Of a DNA stretch of 64,000 nucleotides, positions 1-9,776 are shown one piece after another (position 1 is the first letter of the stretch; every line of letters begins with the position of its first letter). Made by a program: the position numbers and the translations under genes. The notes under the pieces are model-generated. The model made no database searches. It was not told the DNA's origin and saw nothing but the letters and a program-made list of their open reading frames with translations. The DNA is from Lates calcarifer (Eukaryota; Chordata; Actinopteri; Centropomidae). Location of the stretch: positions 105,123-169,122 of the forward strand of contig NC_066843.1 in NCBI RefSeq assembly GCF_001640805.2, in the 5' to 3' direction.

Positions 1-3000
1 GGAGGAGGAGACAGACACAGTAACATCCTGTGGTTGCAGCAGCAGAGAATCATGTATCTGATGCTTTTATTGTGAAAGACTCGTTAATAAATAAACCTGT
101 GTTTCCTGCTGTGACTTCCTGTAGGTTTACACCTTTGTGTGTCAGCAGGTGAACCAGGTGTGGACTCACCAGCGGCTCCAGGTGCGGCAGACCCTCATGC
201 AGACACACAGCTCCCTGTGGCTCAGGTAGGTGAAGACCCGGAGCCAGACGTCCCGGGTCATGATGTGGGACGCTCCACAGTCCAGGGGCAGGCAGCTGGG
301 CTCAGGGCAGGCCGGGGGGGCCGTACCAGGTGCCTCTCCATCTGAACGGGCCGGGGGGGCGAGGGCACGGCGGGGGGCTGCGCTTCATCATCTGGGAGCG
401 GGGGGCGAGGCGGGACGGCTGCGAGCAGGGGGACGCTGCCATCGCCGACATCATCAGGCCGCCTCCCCCCGGGCCTCCCCCGCCCCCCCCGTTGGAGGTG
501 GGGATGGAGGAGGAGGAGGAGGAGATGCTGTTCCTGGACGTCTGGTTCTTGCTGTTGCTGCGGATCTTGTTGCCGCGGCTCCCGCTGCCCTTAGTCCCGC
601 CCCCTCCTCCACCGTGTCTGTGATTGGTCAGAACCCGCTGGCGTTCTCCTTCTCCCCTCCCTCCCTCCCACCTCCCGTGCCTCCCGTGTCCGTCCGTTGC
701 GCGCCTCCTGCCCATTGCTGCGCTGCTTCCCCGTGAAGCCGTCGTGCTGCGAGGACGGAGGCAGCTGATTGGAGGAGAGGGGTGAGGGCGGGGGGAGGGA
801 GGAGGAGTTTTTCCTGGTCCTGTCGGAGGCGGGCGCGTCCTCTTCCTCTCCGTCCAGCAGCCCTCCTTTCCGTCCTCGCTGAGGTAATCCTGCTTCTCCT
901 CCCCCTCTCCGCCGGGCCTTGTCTCCCCCTCCCTGCTCCTCCTCCCGGTCCTCCTCCTCCCCCCTCCCTCCCTCCCCCTCTGACTCCTCGCTGGCGCTGA
1001 AGCCCAGCTCGGCCAGGCGTCTCTCCCTCTCCCTCTCCCTCTCCCTCTCGCTGCGACTCCTCTCCCTCTCTGCCCGCCCCCCACTGCTGTTCCCATACAC
1101 GACGGGGGGAGGCGGGGCGGGGGAGGAGGACGAGGGCGAGGAGCCTCCGCCCTGCTCCCCCCTCAGGGAGTCATCGGAGTCAGACTCAGAGTCGGACTCT
1201 GAGCTGGAGGAGGAGGAGGAGGAGGAAGATGGCCGCCGCTCCAGCAGACACATCCTCTTAAAACGCTCCAGTTTCTCTCGGTGGTGGGAGCGCTGGTCCG
1301 CGCTCGATGTCCCCCCCGCTCCTCCCCCGCCTCCCCCACCGCCTCCTCCTCCAGCCTGAGAGGAAGAGGAGGAGCCCTGCAGTCCTCCAGCTCCTCCTCC
1401 AGCTGAGGAGGTGGGACCATTGGACTCCGCCGCCTCCTGTTTGGGTTTCTGACGGAGAGAAAACATCGGTCTGACTCCATCATTCAGTTCGTTAAAACAA
1501 GAATTAAATAAAGTTTTGTTGAAGCTTTTTTACCTTTTTGAGGCGTTTTTCATGAGCTGCTTTCATCTGGAGGAAACACACAGGAGAGTCAGTCACATCA
1601 TCACAAACCACTGAGATGTTTGAGTCTGGAAATCCTGTTTCCTGGTCCAACTTCTCTGACTAGCTGACCAGCTAACCAGCTGACCTGATAACTAGCTAAC
1701 TAGCTAACTAGCTAACCAGCTAACTAGCTAACTCCTGATCTAATCATCAGTCAGACTCAGAGAAGTTGGACCAGGAAACAGGACTTAGACAGATCACCTC
1801 CCTGTTCTGACTAAAAAAACGCCACAAAATACAGAGACACAGATTTAAACTGACTCCCGTCACACAGAAAGATAGGCCCCTTCAAAATAAAAGCCCTCCA
1901 CTGATCCTCCAAATGGCTGGAGGCTTTTATTGTGAAGTAGCTGCAGCTACAAGAAGTCTCCACTGACAGAAACAACATGGCCGTCCACCTTCTTCTTGGG
2001 CCCGCTGTCCTGAGGCAGCTCCTTCTCCTTCTTCCTCTTGTGTCCCCCGTCCGTCCTCCCCCCCTCCTCCAGGGAGGGAGGGGCTTTCTTTTTAGGGGGA
2101 GGGTCGTCTGTGAGCTTCCAGCGGCCCACCTCGCCATTATCCAGCCTGCGCTTCCCCGAGCCGTCCGCCTGGTCCTGAAAACACACACACACACACACAC
2201 AGTCAACAACCACAGCAGAGGTGAAAACATCGTCCCTGTGGTCCTCAGTACTGGTCCTGGTCCTCAGTACTGGTCCTGGTCCTCAGTACTGGTCCTGGTC
2301 CTCAGTACTGGTGTGACTCTCACCTTACTGGTCTTGCCCTCCTTGTGGCACTTCGGACACTCCCAGCAGTTTGGGATCTCGTCGTTGATGATTCCTTCAG
2401 CTTTGCCCATCTGAGGAGGAGGACACACAACATGTCTTCAGCTTTAAGGTGAGAAACACCTGTCACCTGTCACCTGTCACCTGACTGTCATCATCATCAT
2501 CTTTATCTCAGCTCTAACAGACTGAATTCACTGTATTTCCCTCAAAATAAACTGAAGTTTCCTTCTACAGACACTGGTACTTTAAACATTCTCTGAATTT
2601 TATTTATATGTTTTATGGATTTAAATCATCACGATCATTAATCAATCACATCTCTGGTGATCAGTAGGTTATTGATGAACTGTTGTTGTTCTGTTTTGTT
2701 TATTGCTTTCTTCACTGTCTTTTCTAAACAATGAACAAATCTTCAAAGTTAAAGTATTTTTGTCTTGACAGCACCATGGATATGATTCCTACAGAAACCT
2801 CTCTGTATATCACTATACCAGACTCCATAGAGAAAAACAGGGATTTAACCAGGAGCTGCTGGAATACCACTGCCTCCATCTGTTAGTGTGTCTGTGTTAC
2901 TGTGTGGTACTTTTACTGCAGTAAAGTATCTGACATACAGTGACGTTGGTGGTTAAAGAGAAAGGATGTGTCGCTGTAGGAATGGTGTCCACGGTGCTGT

Positions 3001-3191
3001 CAGACTGGTATAAGAACCGGTCAGGTCCAGACTCTGGTCACTGACCTTGAGGCAGCTGGGGTGGATGATCTCGTTGCAGATGGTGCACTCCATCAGAGAG
3101 AGGCTGAACTTCTCCTCCTCTGAGTCCACGGTGTCCTCCTTCCCCGCCTCTCCACACGCAAAACACACCGCCGTGTGAGGCAACACCGGCT

Positions 3192-3225
<34 letters not shown>

Positions 3226-5928
3226 ACATGTTATTTCTTATCTTCATGTGTTTTACTGTTTGTTAGTTTAATGAAAGTCTGTTGATCTCAGTGGACGCTG
3301 TGTGCTGTGACCTCTGTAACCACCAGGGGGGGTCTCTCCTCCTCCTCCTCCTCCTCCTGCTGCTGCAGAGGGAAGGAGAGGAGCATCCACCCCCCCTTCC
3401 TCCTCACCACTACTCTTACATCCCCTCCCTCCTCCTCCTCCTCCTCCTCCTCCTCCTGCTCCTGCTCCTGCTCCTCCACCCGTAAATACAAACAAACAAA
3501 CAAATAAACATGTGACAGAGATAATATGTGTGTGTGTGCGAATGTGTGTGTGAAACCACGGTAATGGATCAAAGCCAACTCACAGCTCCAGCAACCATCG
3601 CTGGTTGCCACGGAAACCCAGCATCGCCGCCTGCTGGGCTCCGGCTCTGAGCTGAAGCTATTTGAAGAATCCACAGCAAGAAATAAAATAAATCACACGT
3701 TCTGAGTGTGTGTGTGTGTGTGTGTAAAGTGTATGTACAGTGTGTGCTGTGTTTGTTCTTCTATCTCTGTGAGGACCTGCAGCCTGAGAACAGACTGTCC
3801 GGTCCTCACTTCTACACCAACACCTCCTTCAGTCATTAGAACACTAACACTAACAATAATAATAATAACAACAATAAGAAGATCTGTATGTGAACGATCA
3901 GTGAGTCAGGCTGATTAATAACAGCTATGATCCAGATGTTTGATCATAAGGTTTTTAATTTAATTTGTTTTAGAAAACAGACTGTTTGTTGTTGTTGTTT
4001 ACTCCACAGGACCATTCCTTCAGTAAACACTGAGCTGACTCTGGATTCTACAGGAATCTAATTATGAGGACATTTCCAAGAACAGCTGATGTTAAATGTA
4101 CAAAGTGTTCTCATCTGAAAAACTGATCACAAACAAACAAACAAACAATGTTGTTTGTTGATCAGACAGAAACTGGACTGGACTTTACTTCACAGGTCGA
4201 CTGTGAATATGTTGTTAAATTTTCCTGAATAGAAACATGTTTAATTTACAGAGACTCAAAGACTCAGACTGCTGCTGCTGTTTATTCTTCATTTATCAAT
4301 AACCATCTACACGTTCAGCTCAGCTGTGATTCAATGTTTCAGAGTGTGTTTCAGTGTGTTTCAGAGTGTGTTTCAGAGTGTTTCAGTGTGTGTTTCAGTG
4401 TGTGTTTCAGTGTGTTTCAGAGTGTGTTTCAGAGTGTGTTTCAGAGTGTGTTTCAGAGTGTTTCAGTGTGTGTTTCAGTGTGTGGTTCAGAGTGTGTTTC
4501 AGAGTGTTTCAGTGTGTGTTTCAGAGTGTGTTTCAGAGTGTGTTTCAGTGTGTGGTTCAGAGTGTGTTTCAGAGTGTTTCAGTGTGTGTTTCAGAGAGTG
4601 TTTCAGTGTGTGTTTCAGTGTGTGTTTCAGAGTGTTTCAGAGTGTGTTTCAGAGTGTTTCAGAGTGTGTTTCAGTGTGTGTTTCAGAGTGTGTTTCAGAG
4701 TGTGTTTCAGAGTGTTTCAGAGTGTGTTTCAGAGTGTCTCAGAGTGTGTTTCAGTGTGTGTTTCAGAGTGTGTTTCAGAGTGTCTCAGAGTCAGAGTGTG
4801 TTTCAGTGTGTGTTTCAGAGTGTGTTTCAGAGTGTGTTTCAGAGTGTTTCAGTGTGTGTTTCAGTGTGTTTCAGAGTGTGTTTCAGAGTGTCTCAGTGTG
4901 TGTTTCAGTGTGTTTCAGTGTGTTTCAGAGTGTGTTTCAGAGTGTCTCAGTGTGTGTTTCAGTGTGTGTTTCAGAGTGTCTCAGAGTGTCTCAGAGTGTG
5001 TTTCAGAGTGTTTCAGTGTGTGTTTCAGTGTGTTTCAGTGTGTTTCAGAGTGTGTTTCAGAGTGTCTCAGTGTGTGTTTCAGTGTGTGTTTCAGAGTGTC
5101 TCAGAGTGTGTTTCAGAGTGTTTCAGTGTGTGTTTCAGAGTGTGTCAGTGTGTGTTTCAGAGTGTGTTTCAGAGTGTCTCAGTGTGTGTTTCAGAGTGTG
5201 TTTCAGAGTGTGTTTCAGAGTGTTTCAGTGTGTTTCAGAGTGTGTTTCAGTGTGTGTTTCAGTGTGTTTCAGTGTGTGTTTCAGAGTGTGTTTCAGAGTG
5301 TCTCAGTGTGTGTTTCAGAGTGTGTTTCAGTGTGTTTCAGTGTGTTTCAGAGTGTGTTTCAGTGTGTGTTTCAGAGTGTGTTTCAGTGTGTGTGTTTCAG
5401 AGTGTGTTTCAGAGTGTTTCAGTGTGTGTTTCAGAGTGTGTTTCAGAGTGTTTCAGTGTGTGTTTCAGAGTGTGTTTCAGAGTGTGTTTCAGAGTGTGTT
5501 TCAGTGTGTGGTTCAGAGTGTGTTTCAGAGTGTCTCAGTGTGTGTTTCAGAGTGTGTTTCAGAGTGTGTTTCAGAGTGTGTTTCAGAGTGTTTCAGTGTG
5601 TGTTTCAGAGTGTGTTTCAGAGTGTTTCAGAGTGTGTCTCAGAGTGTGTTTCAGAGTGTTTCAGAGTGTGTTTCAGAGTGTGTTTCAGAGTGTGTTTCAG
5701 AGTGTTTCAGTGTGTGTTTCAGACTCACCGCTGTGCACTGTCTCAGGAGGCAGGACTGCTTCATCCGGCCGGGCCCTCCGAACTTCTTCATGTCCTTACA
5801 GAAGTGACACTCTCCACACTCGGTCCTCATGCAGGCCTGGCAGCGCCGGCACCGCGTCCGCCTGCGCCTCGCCCCCCCGCCAGCCCCCCGCCCAGCGCCT
5901 TACTGCCCGACATCCCCGAACAAGTCAG
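1..5928 (-). CDS. fbxl19: F-box/LRR protein 19 (CXXC-PHD-F-box), 5' part of gene, truncated by window edge
   Basis: FBXL19 is a KDM2-related CpG-island-binding protein without a JmjC domain; it is an SCF substrate receptor. Coding exons in gene order: 5913-5729, 3189-3046, 2410-2324, 2174-1989, 1566-1534, 1448-170; the leucine-rich repeats lie beyond position 1. The first exon carries the CXXC zinc finger ([13 protein letters not shown], then [19 protein letters not shown]). The next two carry the PHD finger ([39 protein letters not shown]). Then come a basic linker ([18 protein letters not shown]), the block [11 protein letters not shown] with long Ser/acidic tracts, ERHLVRPP, and the F-box start ([20 protein letters not shown]). 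The [11 protein letters not shown] and ERHLVRPP blocks and the absence of JmjC favour FBXL19 over KDM2A/B. Proposed start is ATG at 5913 ([10 protein letters not shown]). Frame is lost once in exon 1 and changes near 600, 485-498 and 314-320 in the big exon, all at C/G runs. The upstream acceptor at 5929 implies a 5' noncoding exon. Confidence 0.88.
1631..1786. mobile_element. Short palindromic MITE-like element (family B)
   Basis: The left arm begins near 1633 (cctgtttcctggtccaactt) and its reverse complement closes the element near 1785. The core is a degenerate run of ctagctaac units. The same arms bound a larger element at 48278-48778, so this is a repeat family and not a chance hairpin. 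It lies in an fbxl19 intron. No transposase is visible. Confidence 0.6.
2225..2315. repeat. Short tandem repeat, about 18 bp unit
   Basis: Four to five units built on cctggtcctcagtactggt sit directly downstream, in gene order, of an fbxl19 PHD exon (2410-2324) and reach close to its splice donor. Confidence 0.7.
2780..2885. mobile_element. Partial copy of hairpin MITE (family A)
   Basis: This stretch (caccagactccat-type arm, cagggatttaaccaggagct, then accactgcctccat) matches one arm and the centre of the complete inverted-repeat element at 25920-26076. It is intronic in fbxl19. The opposite arm is missing. Confidence 0.55.
4335..5725. repeat. 1.4-kb minisatellite, 10/12-bp unit
   Basis: More than 100 near-identical units alternate between gtgtgtttcaga (12 bp) and gtgtttcaga (10 bp), with occasional tctcag, tggttcag and single-base variants. 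The array fills the fbxl19 intron right up to the CXXC exon donor at 5728. No unit contains a stop in any + frame, which makes long but meaningless open frames. Array length is probably polymorphic and may be collapsed in the assembly. Confidence 0.95.
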
Positions 5929-6999
5929 CTGCAGAGAGAGAGGAAACATGGACGGAGGTGAGACGGACAGACTGCGAGCACATCTGAGCACAGCTGCAGC
6001 CAACAGGTATTTACATTATTGATTAATCTGCTGATCATCAATCAATAAGTCTGTAATGTAACAATGTTTAATTTACTGTCACATACGATAAAGAAAAGGA
6101 GCAAACTGTTGCATTTGAGAAGCTGCAACTGGAGAATTTTCTGTATTTATTTTTGTAAAATGACTTTCAATAGTTGATCACTGATAATCAATCCAGCTGT
6201 AGATCAGTCAATTAATCACTTCAGCCTTAGAATCAATTCTGGACTTTATGAATCATAATCAAACTGATTGACTCTGAGGTCAGAGTCAATGTCAGCCATG
6301 ACTGAAACGTCTCACTTTAAACAGGAATAATAAAAATAAACCTGCAGCTTCTTAAAAATATAATAACCTGGTGATGACTCTCAGCTCTGGACTGTCTGCA
6401 CCAGATTTAACCAAACATCCAGAGAGAGGAAACATGGAGCTGACAGATAATAAACGTTCATTAAAGCTAGCTAGCTGCTGTGGCTAACAGTAATAATAAA
6501 GAATAACCCTGCGGCTCAGTCCACTGTCTGACTGCAGTTTAAAGATGTTTAACAAACATTAATAAAACACTAATAAACAAGTAAATATTCATTTTTATGA
6601 CTGTGGATATAACTACTCGATTAATCTTTTCTCCAATGAGTCGATTAATCGTTTTGCCTGTAGCTTGCCAAAAACTATAAATAAATGTCCTTTATAATAA
6701 TTAATGTTCCATCTCCGAGTATCTTCTCTCATCTAAGGAGCAGGTATATTCAGTTTACTGTGATTAAAGACCGAGAACATCAACTACTCTTCACATTATA
6801 GAAACTGATTTTTCACATTTACCTTTAAAAAACGACTAAAACGATTAATCGATGATCTACACATTTGCCAATTCATTTTCTATAATGGCTGATTGATTGA
6901 TAGCCTACTCGCTGCAGCTGTGTTTAAGTCTTTTTAAACCCTCCTCAGTGTTTTTGAAGGAGCTGAGTTAAACGCTTTAAGACTTTTTAAGACCTGAGA

Positions 7000-8255
7000 G
7001 AATAATGAAGATGCGCATCTGGCTCCACTTGGACATGCTAACGGCTAACAGCTAGCGCGTCACAGTAACCTACATTTAGCTCGTGAGACCAAACACAGGA
7101 CACCTGCGGACGGTTACACACCTTCTGTGTGTTGCTAATTAAAGAAGCGCGTTTCTGAAATGACACACGGTCCCTCCCCACCCTCCCAGGTATCTGAAAA
7201 GGCAGCGTTACGGGTGCTAACGTGCTAGCAGGCTAGCTGTCCGCTCGCCCCCCGCAGTACGCTTCCTCTTTCATTATCTCTCTGCTCCATAAATCCTCCG
7301 CCCGGGCAGGTGGGGGTCAGTAAACACCTGGTTAACGGTGGACTCATCAACCTGCAGGTGCTCACCTCTTCGTATCAGGTCGCATGCTCCTCGGTCGCTC
7401 ATTAGAAATAATATTAGCCAACAGTTAGCCAACGTTAGCTTCGGTGCAGCGCAGCTAGCCGTCCGCTTCCTTGTTCCTTTCTCCGCCAGGCTGCTGTTAG
7501 CTCCGGGCTGCTTCACACGCGTCCCATCATGGTAGCCCCTGGTGCTCCGGCTAGCTCCCGGTGCTAACCTAACGGACCCGCTGTGGGTTTAATGTCTCGA
7601 TTACCAAACTGATCGATATCGATAAGTGAAGGGCGCAGTGAGTCGTGCCCATTCACTCCTCTCTCTCTCTCTCTCTCTCTCCCTCCCTCTCTCTCTCCCC
7701 CTCCCTCTCTCTTTCTCTCCCTCTCTCTCTCTCTGTGTGAGTCTACCTCTCTCTCCCTCCTCAGCACGTTACAACGTGTTCCTCTGCTCTTCTTCCTGGG
7801 GGGGTTCAAAACACCTCAAACCGCTCATTCTAGCGGAGCAGCGGAGTTTTAAACCGTCCCTCGGTGATAACCCTCCGCAGGAACTAGACCCCGCAGATCA
7901 CCATACCGACACGGATCTGATGTTGTGTTTAACGGGCAGCGCGCGGCTATTGTTCTCCGCGTCTATTGTGTGGCGGCAGGCTGCGGGGCTGTGCGGGATC
8001 TGGTTCAGTGTTGTGAGTCAGCTGGTCTCCTGTGACACGTTAACCCCCCGCCCGCGCGCTTATTACATCACACAGGTGAACACAGAGCCCGCTCTCCGTT
8101 TTTACCTCAGAGGAAGAGAGGAGAGAAAATAAATAAATAACTGCGATAAATAAAATATGGGCAGCGAAAATATGCACGCCCCGCCTCTGCGCGGTGACGT
8201 CACGACGCGTCAGGTGCAGAAAGGCATTCTGGGACTTGTGGTTTACTGTGGAATG
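7000..8255. promoter_or_regulatory. CpG-rich block, probable fbxl19 promoter
   Basis: CpG density rises sharply here relative to the flanks (cgcgcggctattg, cccgcgcgcttatt, gcgcggtgacgtcacgacg). A (CT)n tract lies at about 7660-7735. No convincing ORF is present. Because the fbxl19 CXXC exon has an acceptor at 5929, a noncoding first exon should lie upstream, and this block is the best candidate. Whether it also serves ube2m (ATG at 9777) cannot be told. Confidence 0.5.
8150..8252. promoter_or_regulatory. CRE plus ZNF143-like module, copy 1
   Basis: A perfect palindromic CRE, TGACGTCA, at 8195-8202 is followed about 20 bp later by ggcattctgggacttgtggt (8223-8242). That resembles the reverse complement of the ZNF143/Staf binding site. 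The copy keeps all its CpGs (gcgcggtgacgtcacgacgcg). A second copy lies at 8668-8770. Confidence 0.55.
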
Positions 8256-8339
8256 TGGTTACAGATTTAGTTTTTTGCAGTCTCACGTTTTCAGAAAATT
8301 AGAAAATAAATGAACTGATGATAGAGAGCCTTATATACT

Positions 8340-8342
8340 TAT

Positions 8343-8388
<46 letters not shown>

Positions 8389-8421
8389 TAAAAACAAAGA
8401 TTAAAGCAACAGAATTAGTTA

Positions 8422-8460
<39 letters not shown>

Positions 8461-8462
8461 TA
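8340..8462. repeat. (CA)n-(TA)n and (ATT)n microsatellites
   Basis: A (AC)n run at about 8342-8368 passes into (AT)n to 8390. A (TTA)n run follows at about 8424-8461. They separate the two CRE/ZNF143-like modules. Confidence 0.9.
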
Positions 8463-8667
8463 ACATTTAATGAGGAACATTCGCTTCAAGTTTAAATCAA
8501 CAACACAGTTTAGACATGTGAAGTGAAAAAAGTATTTTAGGTAAAAACATTTCTGCAGAAAAAGAAAAAGAAACTAAATGGTTTTTTTTTAAGTTTAAGG
8601 TTAAAACGCTGAAGCTCCGTCTCCATCTGTAAAAACAGACACAGAGAAAATAATGTTAGTTAATGTC

Positions 8668-8770
8668 GTAAATATGAGCTGTGAAAATATGCGCGTTCCA
8701 CCTCTGCATGGTGACGTCATGATGCATCAGGTGCAGACAGGAATTTTGGGACTTGTAGTTTTTACTGTGA
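8668..8770. promoter_or_regulatory. CRE plus ZNF143-like module, copy 2 (CpG-decayed)
   Basis: This is a diverged direct copy of 8150-8252. It keeps TGACGTCA at 8712-8719 and the tttgggacttgtagttt segment. Flanking CpGs of copy 1 appear as TpG or CpA here (ctctgcatggtgacgtcatg against ctctgcgcggtgacgtcacg). Confidence 0.55.
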
Positions 8771-9776
8771 CACAGTACAGGGACTGTTTCCAACAAACTG
8801 CTCGGGTCAGTTTTCATAACAGGAAACTTGTTTCTATAAGATGATTGTGACAGGAAAAGGACAAATCCTCTGGAAAAGACGTGGAGTAAAAGAATATACA
8901 ATATTAAGACAAAACGGAGACATGGAGTATATTTGACTTCAACAGTCAAACCTGTGACATGTCAGACTGACTGAGTGACTTTCGCTTTAAATGATGAGAC
9001 TCTCTCGGGGGCTGAGTATCATGAGACAAAATGAGTATTTTAATTTTTTGCTTCCTGTTTGCTCTCGTTCTCTGGTCTTATTCTCATTTTATTTTCTGTC
9101 TCTTATTTTATTTCTTTTTGTAAAACTCTTTGTAAGTTTGTTAAGAAAACTTATGTGTAAATAAAGTTTGTAAAACTTATCAGAAGCACACTGTCAACTG
9201 ACCAGAGACCTCTGGATTCACCGAGTCACATTATGATACACAGTCTGTAATAAAAGAATGAGACATTCCGTTTTTAAAATGAAGTTTTAAAGTGAAAGTT
9301 TTAACATTTATTTATCATTTCTTATTATTGTATTCATTTACTGCTTCATATGAATAAATGCGGTTTGACATTTGATCATTTGAAGTTAACACAGTGTTTT
9401 ATTTTTATCATGAACAGGTTTAAAGTTTCAGTTCTTGTTAGTTCCGCTCAGTAACGAGCTGTTGACCGCTTCGTTTATTCTGATGTTGTATTTATGTTTA
9501 TTACAGGTTTTTACAGCAGTAACACACTGGATATACTCCCTCCCCCCAGTCCTCCCCCCAGTCCTCCCCCCTCCTCTGCCCGGCCTCCCCTGCTAGCTAA
9601 CAGGCTAGGCTAGCTCGGCGGCTAGCAGCTCTCCTCAGTGTAATTAGTTGAGACGCACCGGCTCCATCCACATTACGGTGCCGTTAGACCGAACCGACCC
9701 CCCTCAGACTCACAGACAGACCACCGCACAGCGCAGGGACACGCAGTACCGGCATCCAGTGACCAAACAACTGAAG

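Noticed and set aside
230..736. + strand open frames overlapping fbxl19
   Set aside because: Antisense shadows of the Ser/Gly/Pro-rich fbxl19 exon, which itself carries recognisable CXXC-PHD-F-box family blocks.
1..5928. Assignment as kdm2a or kdm2b
   Set aside because: CXXC and PHD are shared by the three relatives, but the start codon lies just before CXXC, there is no JmjC part, and [11 protein letters not shown] plus ERHLVRPP are FBXL19 features.
4326..6022. Three overlapping + strand open frames of 493-562 residues (Cys/Val/Ser/Phe/Gln repeats)
   Set aside because: They are translations of the minisatellite in all three frames. No start context, no family match, and the array lies antisense within an fbxl19 intron.
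7274..8132. Open frames in the CpG-rich block
   Set aside because: Low stop frequency is explained by GC content; no domain or conserved start is visible.
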